NCBI GenBank assembly: GCA_016802295.1
Contig: JAESIW010000200.1
Coordinates: 3,060,431 to 3,124,430, forward strand
Reading direction: 5' to 3'
Length of the DNA stretch: 64,000 nt
Origin: Brachionus rotundiformis
Lineage: Eukaryota; Rotifera; Eurotatoria; Ploima; Brachionidae
Made by a program: the position numbers and the translations under genes. Below the pieces are notes generated by a model that saw nothing but the letters and a program-made list of their open reading frames with translations, made no database searches and was not told the origin of the DNA. This document shows, piece after piece, positions 12,426 to 29,579 of the stretch; the stretch's first letter is position 1, and the number at the start of each line of letters is the position of its first letter.

Positions 12426-15400
12426 ATGGGATCATATTTTATTTGGATTAATGGATTGTTAGTTTTAACAATTGCTCAGATTTTGGCAAATTTGTCCCTT
12501 TTGGGTCTTCCTCTAATATTTACAATGTTCCTTTTTTGGTTTACAAGTAAAAAATTTTAAAATAATTTATTATTTTTATGAAATCATTTAATAAGGTATT
12601 ATGATTGGTATTTACATATCATTCCAATCAGATGAAAATATTATTCCTAATTTTCAAGAAACGAATTTGGACTTGCCAAAATATCAATTAAAATTTATTA
12701 ACCATTCATTGTACACCGAGCTTTCAAATATTTTAAATAATCAAACTAAAAAAGTTGAAAAAGAAGTTAGAAAAAAAAAATTAATAAATAAAAACGATGG
12801 ATCATTATCGTTGACTAGACAGCTATCTAATCTTTTTCATCTAAATGAAGATAATTCTGTTACAACAGAGTTTTCGTTCAATTTTAAACCATCAACTGGC
12901 TCGGACAATTTATCTCTAAGTATTAGTGAAAATGAATCACTAAATGAAGATTGCTTTCGAACCGATACATTGAGATCAACTGACCAAATCGAATCTCAAT
13001 TTAATTTCAAAATAGATATATATATTGAGGAATTAATTGAACTTTCTATTCGTGATTTTATAATGTCCTGGATGACAAACTTTATTTGGGACAAAGATAA
13101 ATTTTCTTTAATAATCAAGTGAGACTTTTAAAAAATATATTTTAATTAATTATTGATAAGTTTTAATTTAAATTAAAGGACTGAAATTAAATCATTAATT
13201 GACACTTTTAAGAAAAAAAATCGAAACCTTGATTTTGTAAAGCTTATTTCCAAAGATTTGGTGACAGCTTTTTCTGAACACTATTTTGATGTCAAACGTT
13301 GTTCAAAGTAAATTAACTTTAATCAATTTTTTTTATTTATCTTATTTTTTTATAAGCACTTGTGAAAAATTTTATCTAAAAGTGTATGAGATAAGTCCAG
13401 ACAAAGAACAAGAACACCTAAGAAATATTACGGAATTAATTTTAATAAAAACATTTGATGATAAATATTATTTTAAAAATAGTTCAACTCGAGCGCTTAT
13501 TAGGGAGCTTTTAATGAATAAAAGTAATTTATCTTCAAAATTTCTAATTTAATTTTTTGAAAATTTAGTTCTTTATCCAATTATTGAGATGCTTAGTGAG
13601 CCTGATTATTTAAATCAAAAATTGATTAATTTTATAACCTCAAAGGAAAATACAAAAAATAGTCCAACATTTTCTTACGATACTTACGAAGACTTTATCA
13701 AAACAATTAAAAACTCATCTAGTACCGAAGAACTTACAGAAATTCATTACAAAATAATGAACGAGTTAATGCAAGCTACGATACTAAAGGACTTTTTAAA
13801 AAACACCAATGACACATCGGTGTCTGGTTCCAATGTCAACTCTGGAATAGTTAATTGTGGAACATCTTCTTTTTATGCATCATTTGCCAACAAACCTAAA
13901 GAACAAAATCAAACTCCCACTTTTTCTAAATCGAATAGTTTCAATCAGGAAAAAAGTAGCAAAGGTGACATGCTCAAGTCCAGGGATTTAAAGAAATACA
14001 TAAAACAACTCTATTTTGCAAAAAATTTATGCCAAAAAAGACTGAATTCTAATAGCAATGTTCACTTAGAAGATGACGAAGCATTCGAGAACAGAATCAA
14101 AAAAAGAAAAGTGATATAAAATAAATTTTAAAATTTTTGATTAATTATAACTTTGGTAGATCGTTCCATTTGAAACAATATTGCGATCGAAAATTGGAAT
14201 AATGAGTTTTTTAAAGTATTTGGAGCATGATGGAAGTGACGCTTTACTCAGATATTGGATAGACGTTCAAAAATTAAGAAAAATTCCTTCAAAAAATTTG
14301 GAACTTAAATATGAATTAGCTAATAGAATATATGAATATTATTTAAAAAGTTATGATAGTCCTGTTCGAGATGAGATAGGCAAAGATTTGTACAAGTCAA
14401 TGCAATTGTTCTTAATCGGAAACGAAGTAGTCAAATTAATGATATAACTATAAACTTATTATTTAAGCTTATCTTGTTTAGACTGATGAATGCTTTTTTA
14501 AAGCCCAAGAAAAAATTAGAACAATTCTTGAGTACGATCATTATCCACCATTTTTGGTCACCGACAAATACGAAAAATTTATAAATAACTTTGAAGATAT
14601 AGGAGGTATGTATTTTTGTTTTTTGTTTCATTTATTTAAATAAAAATAACCAACTTATTGGCGATTAAAATTAAAAAACAAATTTTTACTAAATAAATAA
14701 TTTTAACTAAATTTAATTCAACAATCAAGCAGAGACAATTTTTAGACTATACAGATTATGTGAAATTTGGTACAGGAAAAAACAAAAAACCATTAAATAT
14801 TCTAACTGGTTTTTGAAAAAAGTTTAAAAACTGGTCTTGTAGATGCATAATATGGGAATTTAGCACATCGCTTGCAGATTTTTATGTTTTTTGTACCAAA
14901 GTTCACAAAACCAAGTAAACCATGTTAAGCCACTACTAAAAATTATGAATAGCTACGCAAATAAAATATTTTTGAAAAATTTTGCTGATTGAAAATGATA
15001 ATTTTAATTTATTAATTGAAAAATACTACTTTTAATTTTTTTTTGAAAACAAATTGTCTTAATTATTTTAAAATAACAAAATTAAATTTTAGTTAGTTAA
15101 ATTAGTCGAAGTTATGGTCTAAAACTTTGACGTAAACATTCAGTAATTTAAAAAGTGAAAAAATTAAATAATAACTTAACTAATTTCATATAATTTTTGA
15201 CTGAATTTTGCTCAATAAAAGAAATTTTTTTTATCAAATTAATTTTATTAAGATTTTGACGACAAAGAATTATTTATTGATTCTCTGGACTCCGTTACAA
15301 ATCAATCGACAAAAATTCAAGCTGACTCATACATAAATATAACCAAAGAGAAGTTGGAAAATTTAAAAAAAAAACTAAACATTAAATTATCTGCATTGGC

Positions 15401-16732
15401 CAATACGCCGAACGATTCCAAGGTGAAAATTTTTCTATATTCTTAATCATTTTTCTAAATTTTAACAGAGGAAGGAACTTATTGAGAGTGATATTACAAA
15501 TTTATCAAGAGAAATATCACTTTATGAAAAGCATATTGAAAAGACAGAAATTTGGTGCGATAATATTGGTAAATGGACAACCAAAGTTATGAATGGATCA
15601 ATTGTTCAGTCTGAAAGTAATCCTAACGAGAATGTGCTTATTTTTGAAATACTTGTCAAGTTGAATGATAAATCAGATGAAACTAGTGAAATAAAAGAAG
15701 AAGGTTGGCCTATTTACAAAACATTCAAAGAGTTTGAGCAATTAAATGAAAATATTCGAGATCTAATCTCTTCAGATTTAAAAAATAAATTTACCAAAAT
15801 TCAGGAAAATTATAAAAAAAGCTTTAATATCAAAAAAGCAGAAGACAAAATTACATTAATGGTAATTAGATTAGAGGAATATTTAAAAGAAATAACTAAA
15901 GATCCGGATATTACTCAATCAAACGCGTTGTACACATTTCTTTGTCCTAGTCATGAACAAGATCGCAACTCAAAAAATAAATTTTCAATAATGTCAATTT
16001 TTAAAAGGTTTATTAAAACATTTGATTTAATTTTTTTTTAATTTTTATTCAAGTTCCAAATCAAAAGAAAACCACTTGGATGAGTATTTGGATGAAATAT
16101 TTGCTGATCCTGATTTAAAACTAGTAGACTCAGATTCAAATGATTCAATAGCCGAACCATTTTATGGTTTGATCGAAGAAGTGTTTGAGCTCAAGGGGAT
16201 GAAAAAAATTTTTAGAAAAAGTCTTATAATGTTGGTACAGCTCACTTTCGGAGGCACAATAAACAAAAAAATTAGAGAATCAGTATATTGGTTAATAAGT
16301 GAAGATCAAGTTTCTTTCCTTTTAAAGCAAATAAAAGATTCCTTCTGGGCGATGAACGAAATTGATGGTTCATTATGCTTGGTTAAATACGAAACTGTAA
16401 ACAAAACAAATGAAAATAAAGTTCGAACAAAAAAAATATCTAGACACAAATTGCGCTCTAATATACCAGGTACGTATAATTATTAAAAATAGCAATTACT
16501 GATTAATTAATATTAATAATTAATTAGAAATTTTACAACGGTTATTCGGAGATAAAAATAGTCAAACAGGTGTCATGAAGCTATTCGAGTTATTTCAAAA
16601 TAAAAAATTAAATAAACATTTATTATATGTAAGTTTAAAATAAATTTAAGCTATGTTTAGTTAATTTAGTTAAATTTGAAGGTAATTTTCGAATTATTTG
16701 CCGAAGAGCTAACCAAAGAACAAAAAAATTAA
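12426..16732 (+). CDS. SNX25: SNX25 homologue: membrane-anchored sorting nexin (PXA-RGS-PX-nexin C)
   Basis: Twelve exons: 12426-12546, 12596-13118, 13179-13307, 13357-13523, 13569-14110, 14160-14426, 14482-14605, 15253-15422, 15469-16007, 16054-16469, 16528-16628 and 16682-16732; about 1049 aa. Exon 1 encodes a hydrophobic hairpin (about residues 10-40), followed by a polar low-complexity stretch. Next come a PXA domain (about 175-345; YIEELIELSIRDFIMSW, LYPIIEMLSEPDYLNQ), an RGS domain (about 495-625; ILRSKIGIMSFLKYLE, CFFKAQEKI), a coiled coil, a PX domain (about 720-840; GWPIYKTFKEFEQLN) and a C-terminal nexin domain (GLIEEVFELKGMKKIFRK, LVQLTFGGTINKKIRESVYW). This order and the sequence match vertebrate SNX25, linked to endosomal trafficking and receptor turnover. 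The junction 14426/14482 was chosen because it gives a gap-free match to the family across LIGNE-TDECFFKAQ. The 647-bp intron at 14606-15252 is the longest in the gene. Confidence 0.93.
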
Positions 16733-16929
16733 CTCAGTTAGAAATTTAATATTTCTGAAATTGTTTTTTAATGCGTATTTTATAAATAAGTTATTTATTA
16801 TTAATTTAATTTTTTAAAATAAATTATTTAAAATAATTATTTAATTCTTTTATTTATTTAAAATTATTGTAAAAATCAAAATTAAAAATTAAAAATTCCA
16901 TGACTTAGATTAAAATTTTAGATGCAAGT

Positions 16930-19770
<2,841 letters not shown>

Positions 19771-21848
19771 TTGAGTCTACAAATTTTCGATTTCTTTACA
19801 AATTTATCTCTATTTATCTGAATTTTCAAAAATAAACCAATTTAACTTTGTCTAATAATTAATCAAAAAACAAAATGAATAAAAAATATGAGTTCTAGAC
19901 ACTGTATTTATCTGAAGATAATTTGCATATATTACAGACAATGATTTAGTGCAAAAATTTATTTTGAAATGATATTAATATTAATATTGTTTTTCCTAAT
20001 TAAACTTTTTTTTTAATTATGAGAATTAGTTAAAGAGTCATAATTGCCTATTTGAAAATATGTTATGTCGATTTTGCCTAAAATTTCAGAACTAATTGAA
20101 TTGGTTGTATTTAACATTAAAGTCGATAATAACGAAAAACTTGTTTAATTAATGCAAAAAAGGCGCTCGGGATTTTTTAATTTGGAGTTGGTTTGTTGCT
20201 AGTTACCAGTATAAGATAAAAAAAATTTGCAATGTAAATACTTTTCTAATAGGCAAGATTATTAATTTTTTCTAAATTTTAAAGATAAATATTTTTTCTA
20301 AAAAAAAAAAGCTAAAAAAATCATATGATTTAAATCTAAATAAACTTAATGATTTTTCTTAACTTTTTAATTAGAACTTATCACTAAAATTAAGATTCAA
20401 TTATATTTTAAAATAGTAAACATATTTTAAACCAAGTTTTACAAATTATCAAAAGATGTTTTTGTTTAGAGAAGCTTTTTAAAAAATTTTTTTTTCCCTT
20501 AATTTAAATTATTTTGTTACTAGAAATCATAAATTGAAATTGAATAAAAATAAGATAATTTAATTTAATTAATACCTTAAAATTTTAGACAATATGTTTC
20601 ATTGTTTATTTAATCAATATCTCATTTCAAGGAGCTGAACAAATATGATGGTTCTTTCGAGTGAGAGCTTTAAACACTCTTCCAAAGATAATAAATATTT
20701 TGAAACACCAAAATATATTCATTTTTTTCTTTTTATAAAATTACTCATCAAAAGTATAATACCTTAATTTTTATGAAATTTTAATGTCTTATCGGCAACT
20801 TAAAATAAAAATTTAGTAAAATTTACTGTATGATTTTGTTTTTGTTTCAAATCTAGTTACTACTTCTATAAAATATTCAAATCTTCGCTCTTTAACCTTT
20901 AAATTGGTTTATTAGGTTAATTAAATAAAAATCAAAATGCTAGATCAAATTAATCTTAATTAAATTTACTAAATATGTTCCAAACTTAAAATGCCATCGC
21001 ATTATTCTAGGAGACAAACATTTAACAAAGAAAAATTTCGACTTAAAAAAATGTCTAATTTAAAAAATCTTCAAAATTCACAGGATAGTTAATTTTGCAT
21101 ATCTGTATTTTTTTTCAAGAGCCTTATCTTTTCAAAATTTTTCTCGATGTTATCATCAAATCATGATTATAATTCTTTTTTGTTTAACAATAGTATTTGT
21201 TTTTTTTTGGTAAATTCTGAGTTTTATAAAAAAAATCTGGTTATATCTTAAGGTACCTAGTTTTTACCTGAAATAATAATTGCTTTTTTTTATGTCTGAT
21301 TTTTTTCTTCCTCTAACAGAACCTTTTTTTCCAATTATGCTAATACTTCAAAAATTTTGTGTTCAATACACTCATGATAGTAAAGCAATTTCAAAAAGCA
21401 TATCTAATATTAAAAATAAAAATAAATGAGCCTTACATTTTTATCTAAGATGCTAAAAAATGTCTAGTTTTTGTCTAATGATTTTATACATTTTAAAATT
21501 GAGTTTTTAATTATTAAAAATAATAATCTAATAAAATTATTCTTTCTAAAAGTTATTTATTAAAAATAAAATTTTAAAATAAAATATTCATAAAAGAAAA
21601 AATATGAGAATTGATACAGTTAATATTTGATTGTTAGTCCCAAACGATACGAAAAAGTAATAAAGCTCAGTTGATTTTAACAGCTAAAGTGACAAAACTA
21701 ATTTACCAAATTGAATGACAGCACCAATAAAACATTTGGTAATGGGCTCTAAAATGGTCTTAAACATTATTTTAGAGATATGCAATTAACATTCTGACAA
21801 ATTGGAATAATTTCAAATCAAATTTTGCTAAAAATTTTAAATAAATAT
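19771..21848. other. Intergenic between the voltage-sensing phosphatase and TRPC genes
   Basis: About 2.1 kb, upstream of the phosphatase gene and downstream of the TRPC gene. Very A+T-rich with long poly-A and poly-T runs. No coding region, RNA gene or recognisable repeat found. Confidence 0.6.
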
Positions 21849-24800
21849 TTAAACTTCAGTAATTCTTTCATGAAAAGAGCTTTTTTCATCTGATTCAATG
21901 AAATTAATGCTAGCTTCGTCTAATTAAAAAAAAAATTAATTAATTTTATAAGGACAGAATTGAATCAAGTTACTTAATTTAATCTTAAAATGATCATCTA
22001 TTTCTTCAACTGAAGTGTTTTGTTTATTTAAGATTTTTTCACTTTTAGCTTCATTCAAATTAGTCTGACTAGATCCAAAAACTGTGCCAGAGCCAGTTTT
22101 TTTTATCTTTAAATCTGTAAAACGCTTTAATTTCATTGCAATTCTGAACATTGCAGGAGTACTTGGTTGAGCGATTTTAGCATTGGTCTCTCGAACTTCT
22201 TTTAAACTCAGGTCCCGATTATTTTCTGTATTGTTTGAACAATTACTTCTTTTGCTATTTTTGAAATTACTATCCGTATCCACCGAATGTTGTTTGCTTT
22301 TTGTTTTAAGTTTGAAGGAATCGAATAAATTTACATTGTTTTCATCAAACATGTTTTGTGCCATCGCTTTTTCTAAGTTAAGTTTACCTCTCTTACGTTT
22401 TACTTTAAAAAAATAAATAAATTTTATATCAAAACAAAAAATAAACTTGGTGGTAAAATATACTAGGATTTTGTCTAAGATTGTCGACTTTAAACTTGTT
22501 ATTTTTAAAAATTTCAAGAAGCTCAAATCTAAGACTTGAAATGTCCTGTTTGATTTCATTCAAATCATCTTCAGTGACACCTGCGTTCAAATCTCTCTGT
22601 TGTTTGCGCATTATGTACCTTTTGACAATTTCTTTGATTACACTTTGATATTTATACTCTCGTTCACTAATTTTCCTCATTACTTTCTAAAAATTAGTAA
22701 ATTTCAATCTTTTTATCTAAAAGAAAAATATATATATTGTCTCTTACTCGAATGCTAAGCCATCTTTGCTGCTTTCGTTTTTGCAGTTGAGTGCAAAAGA
22801 GCTTTTTATAAAGCCATCTAAGTAGATAGCAAACTGACTTTGGACTTGGTATAATGTTAAAGGGAGCCGGAAGTGTGCCTCCTTCTTCAAAATATGAGAT
22901 CCAAAGTCTTGACCGTGCAAACTAATTTAAAATAAAATATTAAATTTTCTCCAAAGTTTACATGTATCCTATCTACATATTTTATTGATTTGATGAGAAA
23001 AAAATTTTTTATATTTTTTCTAAGAAAATTATTTTATAATTTGACCATTTTTTAAATGTTAATATTAAATTAAACCTGACTAGGATCATTAAACAAGCTT
23101 CTGAATAAAATAAATAGATAATAAGCTTACTTTCCATTCCTCGTCAGCTTGATTCTTGAAATAAATAAAAATAAATATCTATTTGATTAAAGAAAAATTG
23201 AAATTTTTACCGCTATCAGCTGATATGAGCTGCTCATCATGGCAATCAGCATATTTATCAATACAATTATCATTATGGAACAATATATTCCAAACATTAA
23301 AAGACCAATAAACATGGTAAATGTATGCTTTCTGTACAGCGACTCTAGTCGATCTTTATCTATCAAGCCAAATATTCCCCAATACAGTGTTTGCAAAGTC
23401 TCAAAAAGGCTAGAAATATTTTGAATTTAAGCTTAATTTTGTCCAGAGATAATAAAAAAGTACTTTGAAAAATATTTTATTTTTAAAAAACATTCCTCTC
23501 TTTCCTCAGGGTCTTCGAAATCGCGTTCAGTACACTTATTTGATCTCATTTGAGCATAATACCAATATAATTGATTCAGGCCACAGCTAAATGAAAACAC
23601 CACTAACAATATAAAAACTGCAAATTTCATGATATCAAAAATCATGCGACCAAGTGAAATTTGCAGTGGTCCTAGATACGGATTTATGGTAAACATGTAC
23701 ACTAATTTCAACGAACTAAAAACATTGGCGATGGCAAATATTCCCTCACTTATATTAATTTAAAACAATTAATTTTTTAAATAATTTTTCTTATTTACCT
23801 GATCAATGTAGGATCCCATGGATCCCATTTTTCTCGATTTAAGTTATATGTATCTTTACCGGATCTAATCTCATTTTGGACAATAATATAAGAAATTATT
23901 TTCAAAACTATGGTAGTTATGTATAAAGTATTTGTTATGAAATCAAGTAAATTCCACCTGTTTTAAAAAAAATCAAATTTTGCTTTTTATCATTCTGTTT
24001 AATAAACTACCAATCATGTAGATATTCATTAAGACCTTCGTTGTACAACTGCTTTATTTCTGTCCAAACAAAACCTTATAATCTTAGTTTAAGAATCAAA
24101 ATTACACCCAAATGTTTTAAGATAAAAAATTACTTGCAACGTAGCAAAAAATCATCCATTCTACACTAGTTGGTTTAGGTCCACGCTTTTCTTTGTTGTG
24201 ATCTTCAATGCTTTCGACTCCAGTAAAGAACGACTCTATTCGCAACGATGCCAAAATCAACAAAACTAAAATAAATATTTAACCAAGATATTAAAAAATA
24301 AATTCTCGTTTACATAGAAAACATATGTATGAGGCTGAATGAGATATGAATTTAATAAATGGTTGGCGTAGTATTTTGCCAATTTTGCTATGAGGCATTA
24401 ATAGATAAATAATACTCAAAAACGGAAACATCAGCCCAATTAATAAAATGACAATGATTTTTAATAAAATATTTCGACGTCGGTATCCAGAAATACCGTC
24501 ATACCATAGGCTAACCAATAGTTGCTGACAATGTGGATGAGCTACGAACTTAAACATAAAAGATAATTAATTTCTAATATAACTTGTTTATAAAATTTGT
24601 TTATTGTTCACCTTTTTTTGTTTGTATCTAATGGCAAGTTTAAGACGACTAAGGTTATTTTTTTCCTGGTCATTTTCAAACAAACTAGGTGGATTTTCGT
24701 GGTCATGATTAAGAACCACTTCAAGTTCTTGAGAAGTTCGGATTTCGGCTAAAAGCGAACTGGCATATTCTTGACACTGGATAGATAATTTCTCATAGTC

Positions 24801-26909
24801 TGATTTAAATTCATTTTCTATTCTGGACAAACGCTTGAGCTCCCAGCTTAGCTGAAATGCTGTCAAAATCGGATCTTTACTTGAAAGTGATATCAGCGAT
24901 GGACTTGCTAGAGCTCTGTATGCGTTAATTCTTGATTTAGAGTACTTTAAACTATCTTCTGATCTAGATCGGATACATTCATGACAACTACAGCGTACAT
25001 CGTGCTAAGTTTTAAATGGTTTCATAGATAAATTAGATAATCATATCTTTTGGACACTTACTGGTTCTGGTATTTGTTCATTACGGTCAAGTAAGATCTT
25101 AATTATTTCATAGTTATCTTTATGAGCTGCTAGAATTAAAGGTGTTATGTCAGTAGTAAATGATTTTGAATTTAAATTTCCATTTGAATCCTGGTTGATC
25201 TAGAACAAAAAATTAGTTTGGGCTTTTTAGGGATTAAAATTTTCAACACATGATTTTTCAAAATTTATCTGAATTAAATGGTTTAAGGAATTAAATAGAA
25301 AAATGCACATGCAAATTGGCAAAAGAGTGCACTTTTGGATTAAATAAATAAAACTACCATTTTGTTGGATCTCTTATTTCGCAAAGCATCTACAAGAAAT
25401 GTCCATTTTGATCTGAGTCCGTTAGAATCCTAATAATTAATATCAATTTTTTACTATATTTTATTTAGTTTAAAATCAACTTAAAGCATTTAAAAAAAAA
25501 GCAACAATTATCAAACAAAAATAATAAGTTTTGGCTCATTAAAAATCATGAAAAATTGCCAAAACGCTTTTATTTTAATCTGTTGTAACAAATTAATATA
25601 GAGATAGCATGCTTTGTCTATTAAAATAGAATGATCTTAAAGTAGCTTTTTGCTTAAAGTTGTAAAACATTCTTTTAGCCAAAGACCAAAGTTTTTTTGT
25701 TAAAATTTAATAAAAATTTTTACAAAATTTAAAATCGATACTTTGATAATTGACTTAAATGATCATAAATTTGTAAATTTTAATATTCTAAAAATTTTTA
25801 TTTTAATTTCTATTTTGAGAAAGCTTTTTTTTGCAAAATCCTTTACGAATTTCTCAATTTTAATTAGTTAAGAAATATCTGGAAAATTTACCAATTAAAT
25901 TTTTTCCAACCGCAATGAAAATTTATTTGAATAGAATATTATCTATGCAAATAACATTAAGCATTGAGTAAATCTTGAAAATCATATTTTTAAACAAAAA
26001 AAAATATACCTAAACTTGGCTTAAGAAAACATCTAAATGTAAATACAAGTTCTATACTGAAAAGATTCAGTTTTATCTTTCAAAAAGATTTGCATAAATA
26101 TAAAAACTCTATTAATTAATACATATGAAAAAATTCGAAAAGATCATCATTAAATAGTTCTAAAAATTTAACGCAATCTTTAATTTAAATCAAAAAACGA
26201 ATTACTTTAGCTTAATGTCAATTAAAGTTTATAAATTAAAATCTCTCCTTAACTTTTTAAAATTTTTTGGTGAAAATTTCCCAATAGACAACGACGAGCA
26301 TTAAAAAATAACACTTAACAAAACCGACCAAAGTCCAAATTACCTTATTTTTTTCTTTTTCCAGAGCATCCGCTGCTGCCATTAATAAGGTATGTTTTTT
26401 GCTTTCCAAAGATCGATTGTAGGAAGTTCCTTGCTAAATTTTAATAGTTTTTTTATCTTTTAACAAATAAGTAATAGTACATCAGGTAAATTTCCTCCAT
26501 GGTCTATATAGATAAGCAGCATTTCAACAGCCTCAACGAATTCCTCATTGATCGCATGTAGTAAAGCTTCACCGATTTCAACATGATTATTTAATAACAA
26601 CTCAATCATTTCGATGTTTTCAAATTCAATGGCAATGTAAAGGGCACTTCTTCCTAATGGATCAACTGCATTTATGTCAAATTTTTCCAAATTGTGAGCT
26701 TCTTCTAAAAAATGCTTAACTGTGCCTATATCACCTCTTTCGGCTGCCAAAAGATATTTTTTTTCCTCAGTTGTCAGATCACTAATCTTACGGGCAGCGC
26801 CTGTGACCGAAAAATAGTTTTGTGGTGGCGAAAACAGATCACTTAATGGCTCTACATCAGCATCACCCGTACGACAAGCTTTCTCATAGGCTTTGTATAT
26901 TTTTTGCAT
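21849..26909 (-). CDS. TRPC-type cation channel (closest to the TRPC4/5 and fly TRP-gamma group)
   Basis: Sixteen minus-strand exons: 26909-26481, 26433-26344, 25429-25358, 25199-25062, 25004-24612, 24548-24314, 24265-24134, 24074-24011, 23957-23799, 23748-23464, 23409-23211, 23154-23131, 22921-22748, 22686-22447, 22391-21974 and 21919-21849; about 1040 aa. N-terminal ankyrin repeats include [23 protein letters not shown]_2-type sequence follows ([45 protein letters not shown]). The membrane region includes [39 protein letters not shown], the pore segment LYWGIFGLI and S6 [19 protein letters not shown]. The TRP helix is [19 protein letters not shown], then [10 protein letters not shown] and [21 protein letters not shown]. 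Family members are calcium-permeable channels opened downstream of phospholipase C. Exon 12 is a 24-nt microexon. The acceptor at 22391 is chosen by phase and less certain. A good acceptor lies nine bases before the ATG, so a 5' UTR intron or trans-splicing is possible. Confidence 0.92.
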
Positions 26910-29578
26910 TGTAAAAGACTGTAAAATTGATTATGACGAGCAGAAATTAGTTTTGTTACTTTAATAAATGAATTTTTAATTCCTTTTGTTGATAGCTCGA
27001 TAAACCGAGATTGAATTTTATATATTAAATAAAAAATTTCCAACTTTTATCATTATATAATATTTTATTAGCAACAAAACAAATTTTTTCTATTTTTTTA
27101 ATATTTTGATCAAACAAACTTTTTTTGATGTTTGGTGGAACTTTTATATTAGTTTAGAACTGATAAAGTCACGATTAAAACCATATTCTATGTAATTAAG
27201 AATATAATATTAAAAATGTTGTGAGAAAATATCCATTTAAAATTATCTAAAAAAAATTCATGAATTTACAAGAAGTTAGTTCACATTTTAATTTAAAATC
27301 TTGTTGCATAACCACTGGCTCTTTTGACATAATTCGATCCAAATTTTTGAAATAAATTTATAATATTTTAATAATATGTTTTAGAAAATAATTTAAAATT
27401 TTAACACCTGCTATTAAATTTTATTCTCTAAAAACATAATTGTAGATCGTAAAATTCGGTTGAATAAAAACAGTCATATTCCAACATTTGCATATTTTAA
27501 AATTATTTGGATGTAACTAATTAAAAAAAAACAAAATCCGAATCTTCCTTCTAATTCTTAAGCTAAACAAATCAAATATTTGTCGCTCAAGAGATTAGGC
27601 CTTATTTAATTCAATGGCAAGCTACTATATCCATAATAGGATTAGAATATTAATTTTAAATTTGAATAAAACTTGGTAACAGTGCATTTTTGGAAAGTTT
27701 TCATTACAGTATTTCCGTAATTAAGGCTGATAAAGATTTGTTTGGCAATTAAGAATAATAATACTGAGAATTTTTTGCTTAGTTATCAATTCCTACCATT
27801 TTCAAATAAAGCAAAATCCATAAAAGCTAATTTTGCTCTAAGCGATTCGCTTTTGCCAAATTGTGTTTTTTTTAAATTAAAACTAATGAACTAACCGCAC
27901 ATCAATTTTTCTAGTATTCATCTAAAATTATTATAGGAAGATAATTTGGTAAATTTTGTTCAAAATTCTAATAGTTATTCTAATCTTAAATCAGCTCCTA
28001 TAGCTCTGAAGGAAAGACTAAGCTAAATTTCACAATAATTCAGAATCAATATATTCAATATTTAGTTGATTAATTTTGTTTTAAAATAATAATCTATCGG
28101 GATTTTGAGAATTCTTTTTAAATTATAATTTTATCACAAAAAATCTATTATTTAAAAATGTCTTATAATCTTAACTTAAATTAAAAATAAAAGAAGTTTT
28201 GTCTTTATTAAATCTTTATATATTTCAATAGAAATATATTATTTTTGAATTAAAACTTGAAAATTATTGTAGTTGTATAAAAACTAAAATTACTAAAAAA
28301 AATACAATGTATTTTTTAGACAGTTGTTTCGTCTTCATTAAGACATCAGATTTAAAATTAAAATTAATTAGGAATCTTTGTGTAAAATTTTATGACTTGA
28401 AGTAAAAAAAGAACGAAATTTATAATGATAGATTGATTCAACTTAAAAAAGCATGAGATGAATAGATCGATTATTAAGACGAATCTAAATTATAGTTTTC
28501 TTATAAAAATTGAGTCTTTAGGAGATTTGAAGTCTTATTTTCTTCATATTAAATAAACTACACAATTTAAATGTTGAATTATTTTATAAACAATATTAAT
28601 TTTGAAATTAAAAATAAATCATTTATTGCTGCACTATTTTATGAAACAGTCCATTGTGATATTTTTTAATCATCATCATCTTAATTGTTACATCTTATTA
28701 GATTAAAGAACTCTTGGAAATTAATACATATTATTAATACCAAGGTATGTGAATAATGTTGTGGCAATTTAATTGCATTCAATTCCTTTAAGTACCTATT
28801 ATCAAATAATACTCGAAAACCAGAGATAAATTAATTAATTAATTAACTCGAAAATTTCGAAACAAGTAAAAAATGTTCATAATATTAAATAATAAAAATT
28901 AGCATTGAAATGTGAGAATTTTCATGGTGATCAAGTGAGACACAATGATATATTTTTATACTAATTACTAATTTTTTATGAATTTATATTTTTTACAAAA
29001 TATCCTAATTCTAAATATTAAATTATTCTATATCCTAACATTTTTGTGAGTAAAAAATAACCTAAGATATTTTTTATATTTTTGTTAAATTAAGTTTAAA
29101 ATAATGTTTACAAGTTAAAATAAAAGATTAATGATTAAATGGTTTTTTCAAGTAAAAACATTTATCTGTTCTCGAATGCTTTAACATTTGGCTGGAATGA
29201 AGCTTAATATATTGGTCTAATTTCAACAATATTTTCTCCTATAATACCTTTAATTTATCATATCATTTAAAAACGATTAATAAAAAATGAAATCAACAGA
29301 CAAAATCGATGAAATGTAACAACAAGTAATAAATATTTATTTGAAAATAAATTGAATATTTATCTTTTTAAATATTTGATGATTAATTTTAAATGGTTCT
29401 GAAATCATCACACACTATTATTAAATGTTATATTAACTTAAAGATACTCAAAATTCGTAATAACAATAATACATTGTTAAATCAAAATATTAATTAAAAA
29501 TATTTAATTTTAATAAACCGATTATTAAAAAATTAATGCAAAATAAAGCGATTCACGTTATTCAGCACACTTACTTTA
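26910..29578. other. Gene-poor region upstream of the TRPC gene
   Basis: About 2.7 kb of A+T-rich DNA with frequent stops in all frames. It should hold the TRPC promoter near 26910, but no element can be named. A short ATTA tandem is visible near 28830. Confidence 0.55.
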
Positions 29579-29579
29579 A

